Positions 14,448-22,209 of a DNA stretch of 22,209 nucleotides are shown in pieces. The notes beneath the pieces are model-generated. The model was not told the origin of the DNA, made no database searches, and saw only the letters and a list, made by a program, of their open reading frames with translations. Source of the DNA: Haloarculaceae archaeon (GTDB lineage: Archaea > Halobacteriota > Halobacteria > Halobacteriales > Haloarculaceae); assembly GCA_018609665.1 (NCBI GenBank), contig JAHENN010000277.1, positions 1-22,209 on the forward strand. The letters run 5' to 3'. A program made the position numbers and the translations under genes. The first letter of the stretch is position 1. Each line of letters opens with the position of its first letter.

Positions 14448-16997
14448 TCAGGCGGGGTCGGCGTCGGCCCACCGGGTCCACAGCACCAGCAGGCTCGGCA
14501 GGACGACGACGCTGCCGAGGAGGGCATAAATGATGGTGAGCGCGGTGATGATGCCGAACTGCTGCAGCGGGACCAGAAGCGCCAGCCCGAGGATGGCGAC
14601 GCCGCCGGCGGTGGTGGCGGTCGACCCCAGCAGCGCGCCGCCGGTGCCGAGTATCGTCCGCTCGAGGGCCGTCTCGGCGCCGACGCCGCGGTTCAGCTCG
14701 TAGACGTACCGCTCGGAGACGTGGATCGAGTAGTCGATGCCGAGCCCGACGGTGAAGCTCGTGATGAGGCCGGTCATCACGTTGAACGGCACCCCGAGCG
14801 CCGCCATCGAGCCGGTGATCCAGGCGACGGCCAGCGCGACCGGCAGGAGCGTCACGACGCCGAGGCTGGCGTACCCCTCGACGCGGCGGTAGACGGCGAC
14901 CAGCACCGCGAGCACGACGACCAGCGTGACGAGGAACGCCTCGAGGACCGTCTCGAAGAGGTCCTCGGCGACGGCCTGGTTCATCACCGGCTGGCCGGTG
15001 GCGATGGCGTCGAGGCCATCGCCGTCGACCGGTTCGGCCGCCGTCCGGGCCGCGGCGGCCGCCTCGGGCTCGCTGGCCGTCCCCTCGACCGGGATGACGA
15101 GCCGAAGCGCGACGTAGTCGCCGTTTTCGCGGTGGATCCAGTTGGCCGCCCCCTCCGGGGCGGCCGCGAAGAAGGCGTCGTACAGCGCCGCGAGGTTCCG
15201 GTCGGGAATCCCGTCGCCGTCGCCGTCGGCGGCGGCGTACGCCGCGGCGAACTCCTCGTCGTCTTCGGCGAGGTCGGACATCACCCGGACGGGGCTCCGC
15301 GTGGCGTTGGTCTCGTCCGGCAGCACCAGCGGGACGCCGGTCCGGTTGGCCCGGTCGGAGGCGGCCTGGACCCGCTCGAGGGTGTCCTCGTCGGTGATGT
15401 CGCCCCTGACGAGCACCTGCGTCGTCGTCCCGTCGTAGATGTAGGTCGCGTTGTCGGCGTAGGCGATGTTCCGCTGGACGGCGTAGTCACCGGGCGCGAG
15501 CGGCCCGAGGTCGTCCATCCAGGCGGGCGTCTCCTCGACGAGGAGGTCCTGCTGTTCGAAGGTGGTGTCGACGGTCGCGGCGCCGCCGCCGGCCACGAGC
15601 GTCACCACGAGGGCGGCGGCGACGACGCCGCCCGGCGAGAGCCGTGCGCCGGCGACGGGCAGCGCCAGCAGCGCCGACAGCCGGCCGCCGCCGGTGCCGA
15701 ACGCCCGGCGCCGGCGGTCGACGCCGGCGGCCTCCAGCCGCTCGTCGAGTTCGACCTTCAGCGCCGGGAGCAGCAGCGCGAAGACGGCGAAGGCCCCGAG
15801 GATGCCGACGGCGCTGACCAGGCCGAACCGCCGGATGGGCGCGATGCCGCTGACGAGGTTCGAGGCGAAGCCCGTCGCCGTCGTCGCCGTGACCAGCGCC
15901 AGCGCGCCGCCCAGCCCTCCGAGAGCCGTCGCCATCCCGCCGCGGACCGACCGCGGCCGGCCGTCACCGTCGCCGTCGGCGTCCGGCGAGCGCTCCTCGC
16001 GGTGGCGCATGAACACGTGGATGGCGTAGTCGATGGACAGCCCCATCAGCAGCACCGGGACAGCGACGAACAGCTGGTTGAAGACGATGCCGGCCCAGCC
16101 CATGAAGCCGAGCGTCCACACGAGGACGAGCCCGACCCCGAACAGCCCGAGGGCGACGTCGAGGAGGTCCCGGTAGGCGAACAGCAGGACCGCGACGACG
16201 AAGAGGACGGCCGGGGGGCCGACGATCGCGAGGCTGTCGAACGACGACCGCCGGAGCTCGTCGTCGACGACGCCGTCGCCGATGACCGAGGCGTTGCCGT
16301 CGACCTCCTCGTCGACGATCTCGGCCATCCGGGTCTGGGCGCGGGCCAGCTCCGCGGGTGGGGTGTCCTCGCGGTGGGAGACGACGATGGCCGTCGACTC
16401 CGCCCGGCGGTCCGACGGCAGGTACGACGTCGGCACCGTCGCGAAGGCGCCGCCCTCCGGCCAGGTGTGGTCGACGTCGCCCAGCACGAGCGTCACCGCG
16501 TAGCCGGTGTACAGCTCCCGCTCGCGGTCGGTGAGGTTCGCGACCGCCGCCTGCTGTCGCGCCAGCGAGGGCCGCGGCTCGACGGTGATCTCGTCGGGGT
16601 CGACGCCCTGCTCGCGGCGGATCTTCACGATGGCGACGACGTTGGCGATGCCCAGCGGCTGCTGGTCGTCGACCAGCGTCGGGCCGACGACGGGGTCGTT
16701 CCGGAGCCGCTCCTGGGCCCGGAGCTGCTGCTCGTAGGCGTCCCTGCTGAGGGCGTTGCCGTCGCTCCGCACCACGACGAACGCCCCCGTCGAGTTCGGC
16801 GCCTGCCCGCTGAGGTTCGCCTCGATGTAGCCGTCGGCGGCGTGTTCCGGGGTGCCGCCGCGGAACTGCTCGAGGGTCGTATCGAGCGCGACGCCCGGCA
16901 CCCCGAGCCCGAGGACGACGACGACCGCCAGCACCCCGAGGATGACCGTCCGGCGGCGGTCGTCGACGACGAGGGCGGCGAATCTGTCCAGCTTCAT
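14448..16997 (-). CDS. RND-superfamily membrane protein (HAE3/MMPL type)
   Basis: This 849-residue integral membrane protein is built of two similar halves. Each half has a first transmembrane helix, a large extracytoplasmic domain (residues about 45-255 and 475-660) and a block of five more helices, giving about 12 in all. Each half carries the RND proton-relay-like motif on TM4/TM10: GLSIDYAIHVFMRHREE (Asp323) and GLGIDYSIHVSERYVYE (Asp755). The size and these motifs fit the archaeal hydrophobe/amphiphile efflux-3 and MMPL group, related to sterol-sensing/patched proteins. The cargo is unknown; hopanoid, isoprenoid or lipid transport is known for relatives, but not shown here. CTATATG at 17036-17042 suggests transcription with a leader of about 16 nt before the ATG at 16997. 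The gene is divergent from serA. Confidence 0.9.
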   Translation of the reverse strand: MKLDRFAALVVDDRRRTVILGVLAVVVVLGLGVPGVALDTTLEQFRGGTPEHAADGYIEANLSGQAPNSTGAFVVVRSDGNALSRDAYEQQLRAQERLRNDPVVGPTLVDDQQPLGIANVVAIVKIRREQGVDPDEITVEPRPSLARQQAAVANLTDRERELYTGYAVTLVLGDVDHTWPEGGAFATVPTSYLPSDRRAESTAIVVSHREDTPPAELARAQTRMAEIVDEEVDGNASVIGDGVVDDELRRSSFDSLAIVGPPAVLFVVAVLLFAYRDLLDVALGLFGVGLVLVWTLGFMGWAGIVFNQLFVAVPVLLMGLSIDYAIHVFMRHREERSPDADGDGDGRPRSVRGGMATALGGLGGALALVTATTATGFASNLVSGIAPIRRFGLVSAVGILGAFAVFALLLPALKVELDERLEAAGVDRRRRAFGTGGGRLSALLALPVAGARLSPGGVVAAALVVTLVAGGGAATVDTTFEQQDLLVEETPAWMDDLGPLAPGDYAVQRNIAYADNATYIYDGTTTQVLVRGDITDEDTLERVQAASDRANRTGVPLVLPDETNATRSPVRVMSDLAEDDEEFAAAYAAADGDGDGIPDRNLAALYDAFFAAAPEGAANWIHRENGDYVALRLVIPVEGTASEPEAAAAARTAAEPVDGDGLDAIATGQPVMNQAVAEDLFETVLEAFLVTLVVVLAVLVAVYRRVEGYASLGVVTLLPVALAVAWITGSMAALGVPFNVMTGLITSFTVGLGIDYSIHVSERYVYELNRGVGAETALERTILGTGGALLGSTATTAGGVAILGLALLVPLQQFGIITALTIIYALLGSVVVLPSLLVLWTRWADADPA

Positions 16998-17035
16998 CGG
17001 CGGCGGGCAGTTCCCTGTGCTGCGGCCGGACTCCA

Positions 17036-17042
17036 CATATAG
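17036..17042 (-). promoter_or_regulatory. TATA box of the RND gene
   Basis: The minus strand reads CTATATG, centred about 42 bp before the ATG at 16997. This predicts a short leader rather than a leaderless message. It lies in the 180-bp region shared with serA. Confidence 0.55.
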
Positions 17043-17145
17043 CCATCGCCGGCCCGCGGTCGCCCGCGACGCGGCCGGCGGGCGCGGCACCGACGGGGGC
17101 GACGCGCGCCGGAACGCCGTCGCCGGCCCCGGGACGATGCAGAAA

Positions 17146-17154
17146 GGGTTAATG
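17146..17154 (+). promoter_or_regulatory. TATA-like box of serA
   Basis: AGGGTTAATGG contains TTAAT (17149-17153) about 27 bp before the ATG at 17178, the leaderless spacing. A GGGAGG at 17164-17169 resembles a Shine-Dalgarno but would lie upstream of the predicted transcription start. Confidence 0.55.
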
Positions 17155-17177
17155 GCGGCCGACGGGAGGGTACTCGC

Positions 17178-18758
17178 ATGAAGATAGTCGTCACGGACCC
17201 CATCTCGGAGGCGGGGTTGGACGTGTTGCGCGACGCCGGCCACGAGGTCGTCACGGAGTACGAGGCGACCGGGGAAACGCTGCTCGACGCGGTCGCCGAC
17301 GCCAACGCGCTCATCGTCCGGTCCGGCACCGAGGTGACGGAGACGGTGTTCGAGGCGGCCGAGGACCTGGTCATCGTCGGCCGGGCCGGCATCGGCGTCG
17401 ACAACATCGACATCGACGCCGCCACCGACGCGGGGGTCATCGTCGCCAACGCCCCGGAGGGCAACGTCCGGGCGGCCGCCGAGCACACCGTCGCGATGGC
17501 GTTCGCGGCCGCCCGCTCCATCCCGCAGGCCCACGCCCGGCTCCGGGCCGGCGAGTGGGCCAAGGGCGAGTTCCTCGGCACCGAGCTCAACGGCAAGACC
17601 CTCGGAATCGTCGGGCTGGGCCGGGTCGGCCAGGAGGTCGCAAAGAAGCTCGACTCCCTGGGGATGGAGCCGATCGCCTACGACCCGTACATCTCCGAGG
17701 AGCGGGCCGACCAGCTCGGCACGGCGCTGGCCGACCTCGACGACATCCTGGGGCGGGCCGACGTCCTCACCATCCACACGCCGCTGACGCCGGAGACGGA
17801 GGACATGATCGGCGCCGCGGAACTCGCGGAGCTGGCCGGCGGCTACGTCGTCAACTGCGCCCGCGGCGGCATCGTCGACGAGCCGGCGCTCGCCGAGGCC
17901 GTCCGCGACGGCACCCTCGAGGGGGCGGCACTGGACGTCTTCGCCGAGGAGCCGCTGCCGGCCGACAGCCCGCTGCTCGACGTCGACGACGTCGTCGTGA
18001 CGCCGCATCTCGGCGCCTCGACGGAGGCCGCCCAGGAGAACGTCGCCGTCTCCACCGCCGAGCAGGTCGTCGCCGCCTTCGAGGGTGCGCCGGTGGCCAA
18101 CGCGCTGAACGCCCCCTCCGTCGACGAGTCGGCGTTCCCCCGCGTGGAGCCGTACATCCACCTGGCGGAGACGGCCGGCAAAATCGCCGTCCAGCTGCTG
18201 GACAGCCGGCTGGAGTCCGTTGAGGTGACCTACGAGGGCGACATCGCCGAGGAGGACGTCGAGCTCGTCACGGCGTCGGCGCTGAAGGGCGTCTTCCGGC
18301 CGCTGGAGTGGCAGGTCAACGCCGTCAACGCCCCCCGCATCGCCGAGGAGCGGGGCATCGGCGTCTCCGAGACCAAGCGCCGGCAGTCCGAGGACTTCCA
18401 GTCGCTGGTCACCGTCACCGTCGGCGACGGCGACCGGGAGATCGGCGTCTGCGGGACGCTGTTCGCCGACGACGACGCCCGCATCGTCCGCGTCGACGGC
18501 TACCGCGTCGACGCCATCCCCGGCGGCAAGATGATGGTCACGCGCAACACCGACGAACCCGGCGTCATCGGCCACATCGGCTCCGTGATGGGCCGCCACG
18601 ACGTCAACATCGCCGGCATGTTCAACGCCCGCGAGACCCACGGCGGCGAGGCGCTGACCGTCTACAACGTCGACCAGGAGGTCCCCGACGCGGCCCGCGA
18701 GGAGCTGGAGGCCGACGACCGCATCGTCGAGACGAAGTACATCAGCCTCAACGGGTAG
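17178..18758 (+). CDS. serA: D-3-phosphoglycerate dehydrogenase
   Basis: This 526-residue enzyme oxidises 3-phosphoglycerate with NAD+ to 3-phosphohydroxypyruvate, the first step of serine synthesis. In order: a D-2-hydroxyacid dehydrogenase catalytic domain split around the Rossmann domain (GLGRVGQ at about 146-152), with Arg229 in NCARGGIVDE, the DVFAEEP Glu, and His277 in TPHLGAST; then an allosteric-substrate-binding (ASB) domain (about 315-445); and a C-terminal ACT domain (about 452-526, TRNTDEPGVIGHIGSVMG). This is the long, three-domain form found in many archaea and Gram-positive bacteria, often inhibited by serine through ACT, which is family knowledge and not shown here. It is divergent from the RND gene. 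The DOMON-hydrolase gene follows 58 bp later on the same strand. Confidence 0.95.
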   Translation: MKIVVTDPISEAGLDVLRDAGHEVVTEYEATGETLLDAVADANALIVRSGTEVTETVFEAAEDLVIVGRAGIGVDNIDIDAATDAGVIVANAPEGNVRAAAEHTVAMAFAAARSIPQAHARLRAGEWAKGEFLGTELNGKTLGIVGLGRVGQEVAKKLDSLGMEPIAYDPYISEERADQLGTALADLDDILGRADVLTIHTPLTPETEDMIGAAELAELAGGYVVNCARGGIVDEPALAEAVRDGTLEGAALDVFAEEPLPADSPLLDVDDVVVTPHLGASTEAAQENVAVSTAEQVVAAFEGAPVANALNAPSVDESAFPRVEPYIHLAETAGKIAVQLLDSRLESVEVTYEGDIAEEDVELVTASALKGVFRPLEWQVNAVNAPRIAEERGIGVSETKRRQSEDFQSLVTVTVGDGDREIGVCGTLFADDDARIVRVDGYRVDAIPGGKMMVTRNTDEPGVIGHIGSVMGRHDVNIAGMFNARETHGGEALTVYNVDQEVPDAAREELEADDRIVETKYISLNG

Positions 18759-18787
18759 GCGGTCGGGGGCGACGACGATGGGAACGC

Positions 18788-18793
18788 CTATCG
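18788..18793 (+). promoter_or_regulatory. TATA-like element of the DOMON-hydrolase gene
   Basis: CTATCG is centred about 27 bp before the ATG at 18817. It is weak, but the in-frame ATG at 18778 would lie upstream of it, so it favours the 18817 start. Confidence 0.35.
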
Positions 18794-18816
18794 GAGTCGA
18801 AACCGACGCCCCCGAC

Positions 18817-21291
18817 ATGGCAGACGAGACGACCGGCCGGTCTCGACCCCGCCCCGGGCCGGAGGCGCTGTACGGCGACAACCCCACGCCGCCGCCGCTG
18901 GAGAACGGCTTCGGCTGGGCGGCCGACCCCCTCATGGTCGCCGGCTGCAACGCCTACGTCGACGGCGAGTACCTCTACCAGGACCACGTCTACGACGACC
19001 ACGGCGCCGACACCCGGTCGGTGTTCGACCAGCGGCCCGACGGCCACACGCTGGGCGGCTTCTACTCCCGGCCGACCGGCGACTACCGCTACCCGACCGA
19101 CCCCGGGCGGTACGGCTACAACGCCGCCGACCTGCTGGAGTTCCGCGCCCGCCCCACCGACGGCGGCGTCGTCTACCGTATCACCCTCAACACGATGCTG
19201 GAGCCGGACGCCGCCGCCGTCGCCGTCGGCATCGACACCGCCGCCGACCCGGACGACGACGGCGGCGACCGCCGGACGGACTGGGGGTACGGCCTGGGCG
19301 ACCTCGGCGCGCCGGTCGACCACCGTCTCGTCGCCTGGGGCACCGGCGCCGAACTCGACGGCCAACCCCTCGACGACGACCGCCTCGATGTCGACGTCCG
19401 TCGCAACCAACTCGAGGTCGAGGTGCCGCTGGACCCCGGCACGGAGACCTGGCGGCACTACCTCGTCGTCGGCCTCTGGGACGACGACGCGGGCGAGTTC
19501 CGGGCGGTGACGGTCGATGCCGACGAGACCAGCCCGGGCGGGCGGAAGGCCGGCCGGCCGGCGCCGCCGGTCTTCAACGTCGGCTTCCGGTCGCCCGACC
19601 AGGAGCCGATGGAGCGCAACGTCGACCTGGGGACGCTCGTGCCGCGGCTGGCGACGGTGCTGGCGAACGCGCCGCAGGAGGTGCTCCGGGAGCTGGAGGA
19701 CCCCTTCGAGACGCTGGGGCGGTTCGGCCGGACGGCGAACCTGCTCGAGCAGCTCGACGACCCGCTGGACCTGCTGAACCCGCTCGGGAGCCCGTTCGAC
19801 CCCTTCGAGGCGACCGGGCTGTCGGAGCTGCTGAACGAGCTGGACCGCTTCTGGCTCCTCGGCGAGGTCGAGGGCGTCCCGCGGGTGCTCGGCGTCGGCA
19901 ACTGGCGGGAACACGGCCAGGCGACGGCGCTGGCCGACCGGGACATCTCGCCGTTCGGCGCCGACGTCGACTTCCGGAAGCTCCGCGACGGCGTCGTCGA
20001 GCGGAACGTCCCGGAGTCGGGGTTCCGGACCCACCTCTACCCGTCGCGGCACGACCTCGGCGAGGGCGTCGACCCCCACGCCAACGTCCTGCAGGGGCGC
20101 ATCCAGCCGTACGGCGTCTACCTGCCCGAGGACCTGGACCGCGACCGCGAGGCTGGCGTGCCGATGGTCACGGCGCTGCACTCGCTGGGCAACTGCTTCA
20201 GCCAGTACCGGGTGTGGATGCCGGGCTACGTCGAGTCGCTGGCGACGGCGACCGGCGGCGTCGTGTTCATGCCGCAGACCCGCGGGCCGGGCATCTGGTA
20301 CAAGCGCGAGGCCGAGCTGGACGTCTTCGAGGCCTGGCGCGACCTCGAGAGCCGGGTCGACGTCGACCGCTCGAAGGCAACGGTGACGGGCTACTCGATG
20401 GGCGGCTTCGGGGCGATAATCATGGCGACGAAACACCCGGACTGCTTCGGGCGGTGTTACGCGGTCGTGGGGCCGCCGGCGGAGGACCCCCTGGAGGGGC
20501 CGACGAGCAACCTGCTTGCGACGCCGTCGGTGGTGATGCAGGACCTCCTCGGCGGCGACGACGGCGGCCGGCTGTTTTCCATCTTCACCGAGGAGCCGGA
20601 GAACGCCCTCCGGCTGACCGACAACCTCCGGCACGTGCCGACGCTGCTGTGGCACGGCGGGACGGACCCGCTGGTGCCGCTGCTCGGGCCGACCAACTAC
20701 GCCGCGAAGCTCCGCTCGCACGGCTACCGCCACCAGATCGACGTCTTCCCGGCCGCCGACCACTTCTTCATCGCGCTGCAGGACCGCTGGGAGCGCGGCC
20801 CGGAGTACCTCGCGGCCGCCGACCGTCCGGCCGCGCCGGCGCGGATAACCTACCGGTACGTCCCCGACTTCGACTACCCCGACCTCGGGATCCGCCACGA
20901 CGGCGCCTACTGGGTGACCGACGTCCGGACGGCCGACGGCGCCGACGAGGGGCTCGTCGACGCCACGTCGCTGGCGGACGGCTACGCCGAGCCGGAGACG
21001 GAGAGCTACAGCCACACCGGGACGACGCCGCTGGCCTACACCGCCCGGGGCCTGGAGTGGGACGTTCCGGAGGAGCCGACGCGGGAGCCGGCCAACGCCC
21101 TGGCGGTCGAGCTGGCGGGCGTCGCGGCGGCGACCGTCTGGGTCGAGGCGGCCGGCCTCGACCCCGCCGAGCCGGTCACCGTCGACGTCGAGGCCGACGC
21201 CGCGGCGACGCTGACGCTCCGGACCGACGACGGCGACCGCCGGCTCGAGGTCGAACCCGGGGAGACGACGGTCGTGGTCGACCTCGTCTGA
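18817..21291 (+). CDS. Glucodextranase DOMON-like module fused to a prolyl-oligopeptidase-type alpha/beta hydrolase
   Basis: This 824-residue protein has three parts. Residues about 15-255 resemble the C-terminal carbohydrate/surface-binding (DOMON-like) module of glucodextranase (ADLLEFRARPTDGGVVYRIT region, then LNTMLEPDAAAVAVGIDT). Residues about 260-400 form an amphipathic Leu/Asp/Pro-rich linker. Residues about 420-690 are an alpha/beta hydrolase with Ser527 in GYSMGGFGAI, Asp617 in HGGTDPLVP, and His649 in ADHFFIAL. A beta-rich tail (about 700-824) follows. The substrate is unknown; an esterase or peptidase acting at a polysaccharide is inference. No Sec or Tat signal is visible. The start at 18817 is chosen over 18778 because the N-terminus (PRPGPEALYGDNP) then aligns with the paralog at 21407, and from the CTATCG box. 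The gene is followed by a tandem paralog. Confidence 0.85.
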   Translation: MADETTGRSRPRPGPEALYGDNPTPPPLENGFGWAADPLMVAGCNAYVDGEYLYQDHVYDDHGADTRSVFDQRPDGHTLGGFYSRPTGDYRYPTDPGRYGYNAADLLEFRARPTDGGVVYRITLNTMLEPDAAAVAVGIDTAADPDDDGGDRRTDWGYGLGDLGAPVDHRLVAWGTGAELDGQPLDDDRLDVDVRRNQLEVEVPLDPGTETWRHYLVVGLWDDDAGEFRAVTVDADETSPGGRKAGRPAPPVFNVGFRSPDQEPMERNVDLGTLVPRLATVLANAPQEVLRELEDPFETLGRFGRTANLLEQLDDPLDLLNPLGSPFDPFEATGLSELLNELDRFWLLGEVEGVPRVLGVGNWREHGQATALADRDISPFGADVDFRKLRDGVVERNVPESGFRTHLYPSRHDLGEGVDPHANVLQGRIQPYGVYLPEDLDRDREAGVPMVTALHSLGNCFSQYRVWMPGYVESLATATGGVVFMPQTRGPGIWYKREAELDVFEAWRDLESRVDVDRSKATVTGYSMGGFGAIIMATKHPDCFGRCYAVVGPPAEDPLEGPTSNLLATPSVVMQDLLGGDDGGRLFSIFTEEPENALRLTDNLRHVPTLLWHGGTDPLVPLLGPTNYAAKLRSHGYRHQIDVFPAADHFFIALQDRWERGPEYLAAADRPAAPARITYRYVPDFDYPDLGIRHDGAYWVTDVRTADGADEGLVDATSLADGYAEPETESYSHTGTTPLAYTARGLEWDVPEEPTREPANALAVELAGVAAATVWVEAAGLDPAEPVTVDVEADAAATLTLRTDDGDRRLEVEPGETTVVVDLV
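18853..19590 (+). repeat. Tandem duplication, copy 1 (DOMON-like module)
   Basis: This segment aligns with 21455-22198. Exact DNA matches include 56 bp (18853-18908 with 21455-21510), 70 bp (18951-19020 with 21553-21622) and 91 bp (19107-19197 with 21712-21802). They are separated by clearly diverged stretches. Confidence 0.92.
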
Positions 21292-21302
21292 CGACCCGAG
21301 AG

Positions 21303-21309
21303 TTTTAAT
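21303..21309 (+). promoter_or_regulatory. TATA box upstream of the second paralog
   Basis: TTTTAAT lies just after the stop of the first paralog. It predicts a transcript start near 21332, about 75 nt before the paralog's ATG at 21407 and about 8 nt before a mini-ORF at 21340. Confidence 0.6.
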
Positions 21310-21339
21310 CCCGCGGGTGAACAGTACGAGTCGTTGAAA

Positions 21340-21402
21340 ATGGTCGCGGACACCGCTGCGGACCGACGGCACGGGCGGCGCCTCGTCGGGGGGGCGCGCT
21401 GA
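21340..21402 (+). CDS. Possible 20-codon leader ORF
   Basis: An ATG about 8 nt after the predicted transcript start opens a 20-codon frame (MVADTAADRRHGRRLVGGAR) that stops 4 bp before the ATG of the second paralog. It lies in a different frame from that gene. It could be a translated leader that couples or controls the downstream gene, or simply chance. I see no attenuator structure or codon run, and no known family. Confidence 0.25.
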   Translation: MVADTAADRRHGRRLVGGAR

Positions 21403-21406
21403 GGAC

Positions 21407-22209
21407 ATGTCGGGGGACCACGCCGGGGGCGAGGAGGAGCCGTCGACGCCCCGTCCCGGGCCGGAGGCGCTGTACGGCGACAACCCCACGCCGCCGCCGC
21501 TGGAGAACGGCCCCGGCTGGGCGGCCGAGCCGCTCATGGTGGCCGGCTGCGACGCCTACGTCGACGGCGAGTACCTCTACCAGGACCACGTCTACGACGA
21601 CCACGGCGCCGACACCCGGTCGTGGGTGTCGGCCGCCCCCGCCGGCAGCAGTTCCCTCGGGGGCGTCCTCTCCCAGCCGACCGGCGACTACCACTACCCC
21701 AACCACCCCGAGCGGTACGGCTACAACGCCGCCGACCTGCTGGAGTTCCGCGCCCGCCCCACCGACGGCGGCGTCGTCTACCGTATCACCCTCAACACGA
21801 TGTTAGAGCCGGACGCCGCCGCCGTCGCCGTCGGCATCGACACAGAGGCGGCGCCCGACGTCGTCGGCGGCGAGGACCGCCGGACGGACTGGGGGTACGG
21901 ACTGGGCGAACTGGGCGCGCCCGTCGACCACCGCCTCGTCACCTGGGGCACCGGCGCCGAACTCGACGGCCGGCCCCTCGACGACGACCGCCTCGACGTC
22001 GACGTCCGTCGCAACCAACTCGAGGTCGAAATACCGCTAGAGCCGGGCGAGGAGACCTGGCGCCACTACCTCGTCGTCGGCCTCTGGGACGACGAGGAGA
22101 GTCGCTTCGAGCCGATCGCCGTCGACCCCGACGAGACGACGCCCGGCGGCGCGCGGGAGGGCCGGGCTGCGCCGCCGGTCTTCAACGTCGGCTTCCGGTT
22201 CGACGAGCC
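21407..22209 (+). CDS. Tandem paralog with glucodextranase DOMON-like module, 3' end beyond window
   Basis: This frame is open from the ATG at 21407 to the window end (267 codons). It starts MSGDHAGGEEEPSTPRPGPE and then follows the first paralog closely through ALYGDNPTPPPLENG, the AYVDGEYLYQDHVYDDHGAD segment, LLEFRARPTDGG and LNTMLEPDAAAVAVGIDT, up to PPVFNVGFRFDE. A short stretch (RSWVSAAPAGSSSLGGVLSQ) differs in sequence and length from its counterpart. As in the first copy there is no signal peptide. Whether the missing part encodes the same alpha/beta hydrolase is unknown. The ATG is the first start codon in frame after a TGA at 21335-21337, so this start is well supported, and it implies a leader of about 75 nt. 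Confidence 0.85.
   Translation, partial: MSGDHAGGEEEPSTPRPGPEALYGDNPTPPPLENGPGWAAEPLMVAGCDAYVDGEYLYQDHVYDDHGADTRSWVSAAPAGSSSLGGVLSQPTGDYHYPNHPERYGYNAADLLEFRARPTDGGVVYRITLNTMLEPDAAAVAVGIDTEAAPDVVGGEDRRTDWGYGLGELGAPVDHRLVTWGTGAELDGRPLDDDRLDVDVRRNQLEVEIPLEPGEETWRHYLVVGLWDDEESRFEPIAVDPDETTPGGAREGRAAPPVFNVGFRFDE
21455..22198 (+). repeat. Tandem duplication, copy 2 (DOMON-like module)
   Basis: This is the counterpart of 18853-19590, about 2.6 kb downstream in direct orientation. Identity is patchy: exact blocks alternate with diverged segments, a pattern that can come from duplication followed by partial gene conversion. Confidence 0.92.

Noticed and set aside
14448..18950. A 1500-codon open frame on the minus strand, covering the antisense of serA plus the RND gene
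   Set aside because: High-GC codon use leaves antisense frames open. The serA-antisense part is low-complexity Val/Gly/Asp-rich translation with no domain, and serA is unmistakable on the other strand. Only 14448-16997 is the real gene.

Overview
The window reads as a stretch of chromosome from a haloarchaeon (class Halobacteria). The base composition is very GC-rich and the predicted proteins are strongly acidic. Two cell-surface proteins end in the PGF-CTERM/archaeosortase sorting signal, one enzyme carries a Tat signal, and many genes have an AT-rich box about 27 bp before the start codon with no room for a leader, which is the leaderless haloarchaeal promoter pattern. No tRNA, rRNA, CRISPR array, transposase or integrase was seen by eye. 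Genus cannot be set from this alone.

Layout. 1-590: 3' end of a PfkB-type sugar kinase, tail-to-tail with a TetR-family regulator (592-1176, minus) whose start is preceded by a perfect 14-bp palindrome inside its own promoter. 1317-3808: two consecutive PGF-CTERM surface proteins. 3906-5205 (minus): a 63-residue two-helix membrane protein and an S66 (LD-carboxypeptidase/MccF-like) serine peptidase. 5206-5911: a 706-bp gene-free stretch dense in palindromes, including a 22-bp imperfect stem at 5536-5603. 5912-6130: a short BofA-like membrane protein. 6171-9574 (minus): a small conserved protein, a YbgC-type thioesterase and a Tat-exported GH15 glucoamylase-like enzyme. 9706-12209 (plus): metY-metX, overlapping by ATGA. 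12308-13708 (minus): a MEDS-domain histidine kinase. 13771-14403 (minus): serB. 14448-16997 (minus): an HAE3/MMPL-type RND protein. 17178-18758 (plus): serA. 18817-22209 (plus): two tandem paralogs that begin with a glucodextranase C-terminal/DOMON-like module; the first also carries an alpha/beta hydrolase, the second runs off the window.

How the genes fit together. There are two amino-acid themes. SerA and SerB are the first and last steps of phosphoserine-pathway serine synthesis and lie about 2.8 kb apart on opposite strands, separated by the RND gene. MetX and MetY make homocysteine from homoserine by way of O-acetylhomoserine. A second theme is carbohydrate handling: the sugar kinase, the exported GH15 enzyme and the two glucodextranase-module proteins, though these are not one operon. 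The remaining genes are envelope-related (PGF-CTERM proteins, RND protein, small membrane proteins).

The most interesting items are the tandem paralogs, which have identical DNA blocks up to 91 bp and no visible export signal; the palindrome-rich spacer at 5206-5911; dyad symmetries at the TetR and metYX promoters; and a histidine kinase with an intact phospho-acceptor His box but a degenerate ATP-binding domain. I did not find a clearly new multi-gene system. The duplicated DOMON-hydrolase genes are the best candidate for under-described biology.
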